A stretch of 24,063 nucleotides of DNA from a virus: the IMG/VR virus record IMGVR_UViG_3300034062_002077, positions 1-24,063 of that record, one strand, 5' to 3'. Both the position numbers and the translations under genes were made by a program. Below, piece after piece: positions 7,117-15,457 of the stretch. The notes beneath the pieces were generated by a model. That model was not told the origin of the DNA. It saw nothing but the letters and a program-made list of their open reading frames with translations, and did no database searches. Each line of letters begins with the position of its first letter. The first letter of the stretch is position 1.

Positions 7117-8640
7117 ATGGCAACAGCACGAGCTACCTCAATACCTGCCCCGGTTGGCGGTCTTAATGACCGAGACAGCATTGCTGATATGAAACCGCAA
7201 TATGCGCTCATACTAGATAACTGGTGGCCGTACCCTTCCTATGTAGGGGTAAGAAAAGGCAGCACTAACCACGTTACAGGTTTTGCAAACGCAGTACAAA
7301 CGCTGGTGGAGTATTTGCCGACAAGTGGCGGGGCAAAACTGTTCGCCGCAGCGGGTACGGGTATTTTCGACGTAACTACAGCCGGAGCGGTAGGCGCGGC
7401 AGTCGTGACCGGGCAGACTTCAGCACAATGGCAACACGCTAACGTGACTACTGCGGGTGGGTCTTTTCTGTACCTAGTGAACGGACAAGACAGACCCCAA
7501 CTATTTAACGGCACGACATGGACGGCAATAGATGGAACGTCAACGCCTTCAATAACCGGAGTGACGACAACTAACCTGGTGCATGTGTGCGTGTTTAAGT
7601 CACGGCTGTATTTTGTGGTCAAAAACAGCATGCAGGTGGTATTTCTGCCCGTTGGACAAGTAGGTGGGGCAGTGGGTACGTTGGATATGAGCGCCATTTT
7701 CCGCGATGGCGGCTCGATTATGGCCTGCTACACATGGACGGTGGACGCTGGCGCGGGTGCTGATGACCATTTCGTTGTAATCTCGACAATGGGCGAAGTG
7801 GCTATTTACAGAGGCAGCAACCCAGGCGCGGGTGGTGATTTTTCGATAGTTGGGGTGTTTCAGTTAGGCAAGCCTTTAGGCCGTCGATGTGCTGAAAAAT
7901 ACGGCGGTGACTTGGCAGTCAACACCACAGAGGGCGTTTTCCCGTTGGGGCGTGGTCTTTTGTCAGCAAGTGTCGATAGGACAGTAGCCCTGACTGACAA
8001 GATACAGAATAGCGTATCTATTGCAGCGAATTCCTACGGCTCGTCGTTTGGGTGGCAACTGACACTCTACCCTGACGCGAACATGATGCTATTGAACGTA
8101 CCGGCAACCGGCGGGGCGTATCAGTTTGCACAAAACACAATAACCGGCGCATGGACTAAGTTCACCGGCTGGAATGCGAACGTGTTGTTACGCGCTTCGA
8201 CTGGGCTTTATTACGCAGACAACACCAAGGTCTATAAAGCGTGGGTGTCTAATGTTGACGTGTCCGCGCCTATTCAAGCTGATTGTTTGACCGCTTTCGG
8301 TTACTTTGGCAATAAGGCATTCAACAAGTATTTCACAATGGTGCGCCCGTACATTTTAACAAGCGGAAACCCGACTGCTGTTTATGGGCTGAATACGAAC
8401 TACCTGGCACAAGACCCACAAGGTAATTTAAGTTTTGTCGCACCTACGGGCATGGTGTGGAGTTCGATGGTATGGGGTTCAATGGTTTGGGGCGGCGGGT
8501 TACGTTCGACGACCGGTTGGAATACTGTTGGCGCGGTGGCAAACTCTGCTGCGCTTAGACTTAAAGTGCAAAATAACGGGGCAGAAGTACGATTCACCAA
8601 TGTCGATTATGTTTACCAGCCAACAAACTCTGTGCTTTGA
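7117..8640 (+). CDS. tail protein, P22 gp10-like (DNA stabilisation/nozzle type)
   Basis: The ATG at 7117, two bases after the adaptor stop, gives 507 residues. A start at 7081 would need to read inside the adaptor gene. The N-terminus has the family phrase PAPVGGLNDRDSIADM, followed by ILDNWWPYPSYVGVRKGSTN. The body is a repeated beta pattern (LVEYLPTSGGAKLFAAAGTG, FLYLVNGQDRPQLFNGTTW), consistent with a propeller-like tube protein. Near the C-terminus, residues 446-460 carry three five-residue repeats around MVW. In podoviruses this protein follows the adaptor, closes the DNA channel and forms the tail tube. The order adaptor then tail protein is preserved here. Confidence 0.8.
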   Translation: MATARATSIPAPVGGLNDRDSIADMKPQYALILDNWWPYPSYVGVRKGSTNHVTGFANAVQTLVEYLPTSGGAKLFAAAGTGIFDVTTAGAVGAAVVTGQTSAQWQHANVTTAGGSFLYLVNGQDRPQLFNGTTWTAIDGTSTPSITGVTTTNLVHVCVFKSRLYFVVKNSMQVVFLPVGQVGGAVGTLDMSAIFRDGGSIMACYTWTVDAGAGADDHFVVISTMGEVAIYRGSNPGAGGDFSIVGVFQLGKPLGRRCAEKYGGDLAVNTTEGVFPLGRGLLSASVDRTVALTDKIQNSVSIAANSYGSSFGWQLTLYPDANMMLLNVPATGGAYQFAQNTITGAWTKFTGWNANVLLRASTGLYYADNTKVYKAWVSNVDVSAPIQADCLTAFGYFGNKAFNKYFTMVRPYILTSGNPTAVYGLNTNYLAQDPQGNLSFVAPTGMVWSSMVWGSMVWGGGLRSTTGWNTVGAVANSAALRLKVQNNGAEVRFTNVDYVYQPTNSVL

Positions 8641-9049
8641 CGCCGAAATAGTCGGGCAATGGGTACTCGAAAAAGCAGGGGGCGAATGGACGCCTAGACG
8701 CGGCACTGCTATTGGACAGGTTAAAGACGGAAAATTAAACGCTGGTGTAGTTTACGAAGATTATTCTGGAACGAATATCTTTTGCCATATCGCTGGTGAA
8801 GGAAACTGGGCGAACAGAAAGTTTTTAGGAATAATCTATGATTACCCATTCAATCAGTTAAACGTCAAACGAATTACGGTTCCGGTAGCATCAACGAACG
8901 AAAAATGTATAAAACTTGTCAGGCAAATGGGGTTTGCGTTAGAATCCACATTAGCGCAGGCTATCCCTGATGGCGATATATATTTGTTCCGAATGTTCAA
9001 GGACGAATGTAAATATATTAAAGGGAAAAAGTATGCGGTACTTTCATGA
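8600..9049 (+). CDS. GNAT-family N-acetyltransferase-like protein
   Basis: The ATG at 8600 (or the in-frame ATG at 8609) lies inside the end of the tail gene in another frame, giving about 146-149 residues. The C-terminal two thirds look like an acetyl-CoA-dependent acetyltransferase: beta strand GKLNAGVVYEDYSG, strand NIFCHIAGEGNW, helix KFLGIIYDYPFNQL, and the classic end RITVPVASTNEKCIKLVRQM followed by GF. That end resembles the RimJ/RimL-type motif for binding acetyl-CoA and for the last helix. Such genes are frequent between tail and internal protein genes in podoviruses. The substrate is unknown. Candidates are a host or virion protein. Confidence 0.75.
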   Translation: MSIMFTSQQTLCFDAEIVGQWVLEKAGGEWTPRRGTAIGQVKDGKLNAGVVYEDYSGTNIFCHIAGEGNWANRKFLGIIYDYPFNQLNVKRITVPVASTNEKCIKLVRQMGFALESTLAQAIPDGDIYLFRMFKDECKYIKGKKYAVLS

Positions 9050-9995
9050 CCAGCCTGATTTGCCGATAAATGCGTTTCGCAAAATTGGCGTATTAAGCTA
9101 CCGTCCTGTAACTTTAGAGGGCGGCAAAGGAGACGCGCCACCCCCGCCAGATTATCGCGGCGCGGCAGAACAAACGGCGGCTGGCAATTTAGAAGCCGCA
9201 AAATACGCTACTAAAGCGAACCGCATAAATCAATACACCCCCTGGGGTTCGCTGACTTATAAAAGACCGACCGATGATGATGGCGCATGGGAACAATATA
9301 CCAACCTGACCCCGGAAGCCCAAGCCGCACTTGACGAGCAACTAGCGCTCAATCGAAAATATGGCGAGGTTGCCAACCTTGGATTTGACCGCGCCCGTCA
9401 GATATTTGAAAACCCTGAGCTAGACGTTAGCGGTTTACCGACCAGAGGTATAAATGTCGGACAGACCGCGCAAGATGCGATTTTGGCCAGACTTAGGCCA
9501 CAACTGCAAGCGCAAGAAGAAGCCACCCGGCAACGATTGGCTAATACTGGCATTGGCTTGGGTTCTGACGCATTTTCGCGTGAGATGGCAATTCAAAACC
9601 AGCAAGCTAATGATCTGATGACGCAAGCGGCAATGCAGGGCATTAGTCTTGACCAGGCTAACCGTGCGGCGGCGCTTCAAGAACAGGCTTATCTGCAAGA
9701 CCGACCGCTCAACCTGATTAACGCGCTACGCTCTGGCAATCAAGTACAAGCGCCTCAGTTCCAGCAATTTGCACTGCAAAACGCTACGCAAGGCCCTGAT
9801 TACCTGAATGCTGCAAACGCACAATATAGGGCAGATATGAACGCATACAACGCAGAGCAAGCGGCTGGCGGGAATGCGTTGGGGGGATTATTTTCAATTG
9901 GTGGAGCGGCGCTAGGTGGTATGTTCGGCGGCTTACCCGGAGCGCAATTAGGTGCAGCAATAGGAGGCGGTGCTGGGCGCGCTTTGGGGCGGTAG
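9033..9995 (+). CDS. internal virion / ejection-type protein with glycine-rich C-terminus (320 aa)
   Basis: I start at ATG 9033, which has an AAGGGA site at 9021-9026. The gene overlaps the acetyltransferase end by 17 bases. The sequence has a poly-Pro stretch (DAPPPPDYRG), the recognisable NRINQYTPWGSLTYKRP, and a long Ala/Gln/Leu helical middle (about 130-240). The last 35 residues are glycine-rich and hydrophobic (GGLFSIGGAALGGMFGGLPG, then AALG-like GAAIGGGAGRALGR), like a glycine zipper that could enter a membrane. This build fits proteins ejected with DNA from podovirus heads. That role is inference. Similar proteins are often annotated only as virion or tail-associated. Confidence 0.7.
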   Translation: MRYFHDQPDLPINAFRKIGVLSYRPVTLEGGKGDAPPPPDYRGAAEQTAAGNLEAAKYATKANRINQYTPWGSLTYKRPTDDDGAWEQYTNLTPEAQAALDEQLALNRKYGEVANLGFDRARQIFENPELDVSGLPTRGINVGQTAQDAILARLRPQLQAQEEATRQRLANTGIGLGSDAFSREMAIQNQQANDLMTQAAMQGISLDQANRAAALQEQAYLQDRPLNLINALRSGNQVQAPQFQQFALQNATQGPDYLNAANAQYRADMNAYNAEQAAGGNALGGLFSIGGAALGGMFGGLPGAQLGAAIGGGAGRALGR

Positions 9996-10011
9996 TAAGC
10001 ATGTAGGTGTC

Positions 10012-10095
10012 ATGGCACAAGAAGTTGAGCAAGTAAACTCAGCGGCTGTAAGTGAAGTAATGGGATATAAGGCGATGGATTATGCAAGATTTTGA
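10012..10095 (+). CDS. possible 27-residue peptide in the intergenic strip
   Basis: Between two internal-protein genes lies an open frame of 27 codons (MAQEVEQVNSAAVSEVMGYK and seven more residues) that overlaps the next start at 10082. An AGGTG sits only two bases before its ATG, a poor spacing. Codon choice resembles the neighbours. It could be a real small peptide, a coupling leader for the next gene, or chance. I rate it as tentative. Confidence 0.25.
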   Translation: MAQEVEQVNSAAVSEVMGYKAMDYARF

Positions 10096-11479
10096 TTTTG
10101 AAATACAGTCGGCACAAGAACGCCGACGCATGGCGCAAGCATTGCGCAATCAGGGTTTTCAAATGCCAGAAGCTCAAATGGTCGGCGGTCGATATATTGC
10201 GCCAGGAATTGATCAGGTTTTGGTTCAAGCTCTAAAACAATATGGCGCAACAAAAGAAGAAAAAGCCGCAGAAAATCAAATCCGTGCTTTGAACCAGCAA
10301 CGCGCAGAAAAAATGCAATCTGCTTTAGATGAGTTTTTGATTAAATCACAAGGCCGACCGGCTGAAGTATTGCCGCCCGATGTTGCTGGCCCACCAAGAC
10401 CCGCAGAGCCACAAGATATGCCAGGCGCTTTCAGGGCGCTAATGGGTGCGCCTGATGCTGGCTATCGTCAGGCGGGTTTTACTGGCGCGGCAAATTTTGC
10501 CCAACAACAAGCGGAACAGCAACGCAAAGCGCAAGAAAATCAACGCTTAATGTCCATTCTGCAAAGCTCAACGCCACAACAAGCCATAGCCGCTGGTGTT
10601 CCGGTAGAAACCGTGAAATCTTATTATGAATCGCGCAATTTTGGGCGTGATAAGGTGGCGCGTACTGTTGAAATAGAAGGCGCTGGAGGCGAAAAACTAA
10701 TTCAATCGTATGATGATTTTGGACAGCCTATAGGAACGCCCGTTCCGGCTTACCTAGCCCCTATTCAACTTAATCGAGGAAACAAAATTGAACTTGTTAA
10801 GCCTACAGCCGGACAATCATTTACTGTTGGTATGTCGCCCAGTGAAGCTGCAAATGTTTCTTTGCGCGGTCAAGAAATTCAACTTCGTCGCCAGGAAGTT
10901 GAGCGCGGCGCAGGCGGCAAGGCTCCACCGGGTTATAGGTTCAAGCCTGACGGGTCACTTGAGCCAATTCCTGGCGGTCCGTTTGCAAACGCTTCTGGAC
11001 AAAAACCTTTAACCGAAAGCCAGGCAAAAGGCACTTTATTTCTAGGTCAAATGCGCTCTGCTACAGAAGAATTAGATAAACTTCCTCAAGTTAGTCCGGT
11101 TTCCACCGCAATGACTGGACTAACTGCGACAAACTTTGCCGCAGGAGCGGACGCACAAAAGGTGGCGCAACTTCAAAACCAATGGGCAGAAGCTTATTTG
11201 CGCGCCAAAACTGGCGCGGCAGCAACTCAGGGTGAGGTTGAATTAAACCGGCGTACATTTTTTCCTGTTGTTGGGGATAGCGATTCGGTAATTGCACAGA
11301 AAAAACAAATGCGTAAGCAAGCAGAAAAGGACATGGAAGCCACCGCAGGCCCTGGGGCAACTACCGCCGGGAAAACTGGACAACTATCACCACAAGACCA
11401 GCAGGCTCTTGATTGGGCAAATGCCAACTCAAATGACCCGCGTGCCGCTGAAATCAAACGTCGCCTTGGGGTGAAATAA
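10082..11479 (+). CDS. internal virion protein, Gln/Ala-rich (465 aa)
   Basis: The ATG is preceded by an AAGG site nine bases upstream. The 465 residues are hydrophilic and rich in Gln, Ala and Glu, with long helices: FEIQSAQERRRMAQALRNQG at the start, a Gln-rich coil around 140-170 (FAQQQAEQQRKAQENQRLMS), and another at 270-290. Repeated low-complexity Pro/Gly linkers follow. The N-terminus with VGGRYIAPGIDQVL is a pattern I recognise from unnamed podoviral internal proteins. No enzyme motif such as a transglycosylase Glu site is seen. It sits between two other proteins of the same character, suggesting three ejection proteins acting together, as in P22 gp7/gp16/gp20. That comparison is by position only. 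Confidence 0.7.
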   Translation: MQDFDFEIQSAQERRRMAQALRNQGFQMPEAQMVGGRYIAPGIDQVLVQALKQYGATKEEKAAENQIRALNQQRAEKMQSALDEFLIKSQGRPAEVLPPDVAGPPRPAEPQDMPGAFRALMGAPDAGYRQAGFTGAANFAQQQAEQQRKAQENQRLMSILQSSTPQQAIAAGVPVETVKSYYESRNFGRDKVARTVEIEGAGGEKLIQSYDDFGQPIGTPVPAYLAPIQLNRGNKIELVKPTAGQSFTVGMSPSEAANVSLRGQEIQLRRQEVERGAGGKAPPGYRFKPDGSLEPIPGGPFANASGQKPLTESQAKGTLFLGQMRSATEELDKLPQVSPVSTAMTGLTATNFAAGADAQKVAQLQNQWAEAYLRAKTGAAATQGEVELNRRTFFPVVGDSDSVIAQKKQMRKQAEKDMEATAGPGATTAGKTGQLSPQDQQALDWANANSNDPRAAEIKRRLGVK

Positions 11480-13170
11480 TGGCTAAATTTGACCCAGATG
11501 CTTATTTAGCTTCACAAAATTTTGACCCAGATGCTTATCTTGGCAAAAAACAAACATATGACCCAACAGAAGGAATGACTACTGCTCAAAAATTTCTGGC
11601 AGGAATTGGAAAAGCATTTGTTGATGTTGGCAGGGGTGGTGGTCAGCTACTTGGAATTGTTTCTCGTGAAGATATACAAAGAGCAAGAGAGTTAGACGCG
11701 CCATTAATGCGTACTGGGGCGGGAACAGCTGGTAACATCATTGGTAATGTTGCAATGCTTGCCCCAACAGCTATGATACCTGGTGCAAATACCGCAACAG
11801 GCGCAGCTACCATTGGTGCTATTTCTGGATTAATGCAACCATCAACCAGCACTGGGGAAACCTTAACAAATATTGGTATTGGCGGATTGTCAGGCGCAGC
11901 AGTACCATTAGCAACGCAAACTTATCGTGGCGCTAAATCATTGGCCGAACCTTTTTATCAGGCTGGGCGTGAAAAAATTGTAGGGCGAGCAATAACTAAA
12001 GCAGCTGGAGGCGATGACGCAATTAATGTAATTTCTGCGCTGCGCGGCGCTACTGCTCAAACACCTGGAGTGCAGCCAACAGTCGCAATGGCGGCGCAAC
12101 AATTAAACCGCCCTAGCCTGGCAGCGCTTGGCAGGGCGACAGAGGCTGTAAATCCTGATGTAATGAATGCAATTGCTGCTCGCAACGTCAGCAATCAACA
12201 AGCAATGCGTGCTGCCATTGAGTCGGTCACACCGGACCAGGCGCTAGCTATGCAAGCTCGTCAAAATGTGGCGGGGGCTCTTTACAACCAAGCACGCACG
12301 CAAGGCATAGATCAAGCGGCGGCGGACTCCTTGCAGCCTCAAATTCAATCTTTGGTAAAGCGACTGCCTAGCGATGTGGTTGAGTCTGCAAAAGACTTGG
12401 CGCGAATCTCCGGTATTCAGATTGATGATGTTGGCTCTGTGCAAGGTTTGCATTGGGTTAAAGAATCTCTAGATGATCAAATCAGCGCGGCGGCTAGGTC
12501 TGGTAATAGCACTCGCGAACGTGCGCTAATGGGGCTGAAAGAAAACTTTTTAGATACGCTGGATCAGCTTTCCCCAACGTATGCTCAAGCTCGCCAAACT
12601 TACGCCAAAATGAGCCAGCCTGTAAATCAGGCTCAAGTGCTTGGCCGCATCGGAGAGCGTGCGGCCACCCCACAAGGCGATATGACTTTTACAAGGCTTG
12701 CAAATGCTGCTACAGATCGCACGGCGCAATCTGTAACGGGTATGCCGCGAGCAACACTTGAAAGCACGTTAACGCCTCAGCAAATGGCAACCATAAACGC
12801 CTTGCGCGGAGATTTGGGCGCGATGAATTGGGCGCAAACGGCTGGGCGTGGTGCTGGTTCAGATACAGTGCAAAAACTTGCATTTACTAATATGCTTCAA
12901 CAAGTTGGCATCCCCACTTTTTTGCAAAATTTTGCTCCGAGTCAAGTTGTAGGAAATTTAGCGCAACGCGGATTAGGTTTGGCATATGGAGAAATGAATC
13001 AACGATTAAGCCAAGAATTGGCAGAAGCAATGATGAATCCACAAAAAGCGGCTGAGTTAATGCAGTTTGCTCAAGGGAATCCGCAAATTCAAAAATTATT
13101 AAGTAATGCTTTGCGTAGTTCTGCTGTTATTGGGGCATCAGTTCCGGCCATTACTCAAGGGCAGCAGTAA
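11479..13170 (+). CDS. large internal virion / DNA-ejection-type protein (563 aa)
   Basis: The start overlaps the preceding stop (TAATG). The 563-residue protein begins with two near-perfect copies of FDPDAYL (residues 4-10 and 15-21), a short repeat seen at the N-terminus of other phage internal proteins. A Gly/Ala-rich hydrophobic part (about 75-150, including GTAGNIIGNVAMLAPTAM and IGIGGLSGAAVPLA) could associate with membranes. The rest is long Ala/Gln helices up to the C-terminal IGASVPAITQGQQ. It is the largest of three such neighbours. I infer a protein packaged in the head and ejected ahead of DNA. No peptidoglycan hydrolase motif is visible. Confidence 0.7.
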   Translation: MAKFDPDAYLASQNFDPDAYLGKKQTYDPTEGMTTAQKFLAGIGKAFVDVGRGGGQLLGIVSREDIQRARELDAPLMRTGAGTAGNIIGNVAMLAPTAMIPGANTATGAATIGAISGLMQPSTSTGETLTNIGIGGLSGAAVPLATQTYRGAKSLAEPFYQAGREKIVGRAITKAAGGDDAINVISALRGATAQTPGVQPTVAMAAQQLNRPSLAALGRATEAVNPDVMNAIAARNVSNQQAMRAAIESVTPDQALAMQARQNVAGALYNQARTQGIDQAAADSLQPQIQSLVKRLPSDVVESAKDLARISGIQIDDVGSVQGLHWVKESLDDQISAAARSGNSTRERALMGLKENFLDTLDQLSPTYAQARQTYAKMSQPVNQAQVLGRIGERAATPQGDMTFTRLANAATDRTAQSVTGMPRATLESTLTPQQMATINALRGDLGAMNWAQTAGRGAGSDTVQKLAFTNMLQQVGIPTFLQNFAPSQVVGNLAQRGLGLAYGEMNQRLSQELAEAMMNPQKAAELMQFAQGNPQIQKLLSNALRSSAVIGASVPAITQGQQ

Positions 13171-13171
13171 A

Positions 13172-13312
13172 ATGCGTTTTAATTTGCAATTTGGAAAATA
13201 TAGGCGAAATGCTACAGCAATACATCTAACGCCAAAAAGAAAAAAAAGCAAAATAAATGGTTTTAGTATTAATGCTAATGAAAATGAAATTTGTTCGTTA
13301 GTCATGATTTGA
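13172..13312 (+). CDS. small AT-rich unknown ORF (46 aa)
   Basis: A 46-codon frame lies between the ejection protein and the tail fibre. It starts at ATG 13172, one base after the preceding stop. The product is basic in the middle (LTPKRKKSKINGF) and polar at the end (NANENEIC). The DNA is clearly more AT-rich than both neighbours, with long A runs, which hints at a separate origin. No ribosome-binding site is obvious, and the strip could also be a non-coding spacer. No family is recognised. Confidence 0.4.
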   Translation: MRFNLQFGKYRRNATAIHLTPKRKKSKINGFSINANENEICSLVMI

Positions 13313-13327
13313 TTGTAAAGGAAAAAA

Positions 13328-15181
13328 ATGTCACGTAACGGAAGCGGAGTATACAGTCTACCAGTGAATAGCTGGAACCCTGCAATCAACGGGGTTTCCG
13401 CAACGGCTGCAGACTGGCAAAACCTGGCTAATGACATAGCGGCAGCGCTTACGCAGTCGCTATCGGCTGACGGCCAAACGCCGGCCACGGGGAACCTGCC
13501 TATGACCGGAAACAAGCTGACCGGTCTTGGTGCTGGGTCTGCCACTGGCGATTCTGTACGCTGGGAACAGTTATTCAGCCAAGGGACGCCCCTAAACCTG
13601 GTAAGCGCGGCCACTACGGACATAGGCGCGCAGAACTCTGTATTCCTGAACATAACCGGCACGACGACCATAACCAGTTTTGGCACGAACTACAACGGGC
13701 CTCGGTATATACGTTTTGACGGTGCGCTTACGCTGACCCATAACGCTACTACGCTGATACTGCCCGGCGCGGCTAACATCACCACAGCGGCAGGGGACAG
13801 CGCTATTGTGGTGCCGAGCGGAAGCCCTGCTAATGGATGGAGGGTTGCGGGGTATCAAAAAGCGGATGGAAGTTTGTTGTCTGTATCACAAATTCAGCCC
13901 ATTTCCGCTTCGGTGGCCGGGAATGCGCTAACAATTAGCGCATCATATTTGTCACTCGACTTCCGTTCTACTACGCTCGGAAGTGGGTCGGTCACTAGAG
14001 TGTGCGGAACACCTGCAAACTTAGTAATCAGTAGCGGTTCTACTCTTGGCACAACCAACGGCGTACAGTCAGATATTGTGGTTCTTGCAATAAACAACGC
14101 CGGAACTATTGAACTCGCGGCGGTGAATCTGGCTGGCGGCACTGACCTATCTGAAATAAATCTTGTCAGCACTACCGCAGAAGGCGGGGCGGGTGCGGCT
14201 GATAGCGCAACCGTTGTTTACTCTACCACTGCTAGAACAAACGTAGCTTACAGGGTTCTTGGTATTGTTATAAGCACTCAAGCAACGGCAGGAACATGGG
14301 CGACTGCGCCGAGCCTGATACAGGGTTCAGGAGGTAATAACTTTATTGGATTAAACGTACAAAGTACGCAAATTCAGCCTATTTCCGCTTCTGTAGCAGC
14401 AAATGCTTTAACAATTAGCGCATTTTCGTTAAGTTTAGACTTTCGCAGTACGACATTAGGCTCTGGAGCGGTTTCTCGTGTGTCTGGAACCCCTGCCAAT
14501 TTGGTCATTTCGTCAGGTTCTACTTTAGGAACCGCGAACGGGGTACAGTCTGACATTGCGGTCTTGGCAATTAACAACGCAGGCACGATTCAACTTGCGG
14601 CGGTAAACCTTGCGGGGGGCACTCGGCTTGATGAAGCTAATTTGATTACTACAACTGCCGAGGGTGGGGCAGGAGCGGCAGATAGCTCTACGGCTATTTA
14701 CTCCACTACCGCTATAGCCAACGTAGCTTACAGGGTTCTTGGGATTATACGCTCGACGCAAGCAACGGCAGGAGCGTGGGCGACTGCGCCGAGCTTGATT
14801 CAAGGATACGGTGGTAATGCAGCGTTACAGACAGCATTTGCAGCGTCTGGTGCAGCGCCTATGTATGCTTGTCGTGCATGGGTGAATTTTGACGGCACTG
14901 GTACGGTGGGGCTTCGAGGCAGTGGGAACGTGTCAAGTATTACGGATAACGGCGTGGGTGACTACACGGTGAACTTCACGGCTTCGATGCCGGATTTGTT
15001 TTATGCAAAAAACATTATTTGTCAGGGTATTACGGGGAATAACCAAGTTCTGACACTTCCAGATTTTGGACCAAGCGGCGCACTAAGCGCGCCTACTGCA
15101 TCAAGCTTCAGGTTCATGGTTGTGGCTCCCGGCACTGGATTCGTAGACTCTGGTATTTGTAACGTCTCCATCTTCCGCTAA
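13328..15181 (+). CDS. tail fibre / receptor-binding protein with internal duplication (617 aa)
   Basis: ATG at 13328 follows an AAAGGAAA site. The N-terminus has NSWNPAINGVSATAADWQNL and SLSADGQTPATGNLPMTGNK, the well-known virion-attachment start of many podoviral fibres. Residues about 188-347 and 348-507 are two copies of a 160-residue module beginning QIQPISASVA and ending around ATAPSLIQG. The last about 105 residues (CRAWVNFDGTGTVGLRGSGN, then VSSITDNGVGDYTVNF) form a C-terminal fibre domain found at the tips of many phage fibres and thought to contact the receptor. No polysaccharide-cleaving motif is apparent, so a fibre is likelier than an enzymatic spike. Two small fibre-associated genes follow it. 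Confidence 0.85.
   Translation: MSRNGSGVYSLPVNSWNPAINGVSATAADWQNLANDIAAALTQSLSADGQTPATGNLPMTGNKLTGLGAGSATGDSVRWEQLFSQGTPLNLVSAATTDIGAQNSVFLNITGTTTITSFGTNYNGPRYIRFDGALTLTHNATTLILPGAANITTAAGDSAIVVPSGSPANGWRVAGYQKADGSLLSVSQIQPISASVAGNALTISASYLSLDFRSTTLGSGSVTRVCGTPANLVISSGSTLGTTNGVQSDIVVLAINNAGTIELAAVNLAGGTDLSEINLVSTTAEGGAGAADSATVVYSTTARTNVAYRVLGIVISTQATAGTWATAPSLIQGSGGNNFIGLNVQSTQIQPISASVAANALTISAFSLSLDFRSTTLGSGAVSRVSGTPANLVISSGSTLGTANGVQSDIAVLAINNAGTIQLAAVNLAGGTRLDEANLITTTAEGGAGAADSSTAIYSTTAIANVAYRVLGIIRSTQATAGAWATAPSLIQGYGGNAALQTAFAASGAAPMYACRAWVNFDGTGTVGLRGSGNVSSITDNGVGDYTVNFTASMPDLFYAKNIICQGITGNNQVLTLPDFGPSGALSAPTASSFRFMVVAPGTGFVDSGICNVSIFR
13889..14818 (+). repeat. two tandem 480-bp modules in the tail-fibre gene
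   Basis: Unit 1 starts at 13889 and unit 2 at 14369, exactly 480 bases (160 codons) apart. The proteins are very similar along about 150 residues. DNA similarity is uneven: early parts differ at many silent sites, while the stretch coding NVAYRVLG to SLIQG is almost identical in both copies. Confidence 0.9.
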
Positions 15182-15190
15182 AGGACAACC

Positions 15191-15457
15191 ATGAGCACAC
15201 AAATGAACCAAGTCATTATCTACAAACAAGACAACGGCTTATTAGCTGTAGTGCGTCCCACTGAGGAAGCCCTGAATTTATACGGTATTGAAGCCATTGC
15301 ACTCAAAGACGTGCCGGAAGGAAAACCGTTCAAAATAATTGACGCTGCTGATATTCCTACAGACCGCACAAACCGCGCTTTTTGGACATGCGACGACGAA
15401 GATTTGACGGACGGAGTTGGAGCTGCGTGGAGTACATTCCCGGAGGTTACGCAATGA
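15191..15457 (+). CDS. tail-fibre-associated conserved phage protein (88 aa)
   Basis: An AAGGAC site precedes the ATG at 15191. The protein shows the recognisable phrases LAVVRPTEEALNLYGIEAIA and KDVPEGKPFKIIDAADIPTD, ending with TDGVGAAW. I know this pattern from small genes directly after tail-fibre genes in many proteobacterial phages. They may help fibre folding or be tail components, but the role is not established. Its stop overlaps the next start as ATGA, so it is made together with the DUF4376 protein. There is no signal peptide or membrane helix. Confidence 0.7.
   Translation: MSTQMNQVIIYKQDNGLLAVVRPTEEALNLYGIEAIALKDVPEGKPFKIIDAADIPTDRTNRAFWTCDDEDLTDGVGAAWSTFPEVTQ

Noticed and set aside
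7239-7697. Minus-strand open frame of 152 codons inside the tail protein gene
   Set aside because: It is covered by a well-supported plus-strand gene. The translation is Pro/Thr/Val-rich without structure and is typical of an antisense shadow.
13138-13686. Minus-strand open frame of 182 codons over the ejection/tail-fibre junction
   Set aside because: It overlaps two strong plus-strand genes and has no promoter or ribosome-binding site. Although it contains a hydrophobic stretch, this arises from the AT-rich strip read backwards.
13889-14818. Tail-fibre duplication as a template/variable repeat pair of a diversity-generating retroelement
   Set aside because: No reverse transcriptase is present in the window, the differences are not focused on adenines, and both copies are 160-codon coding modules in tandem.
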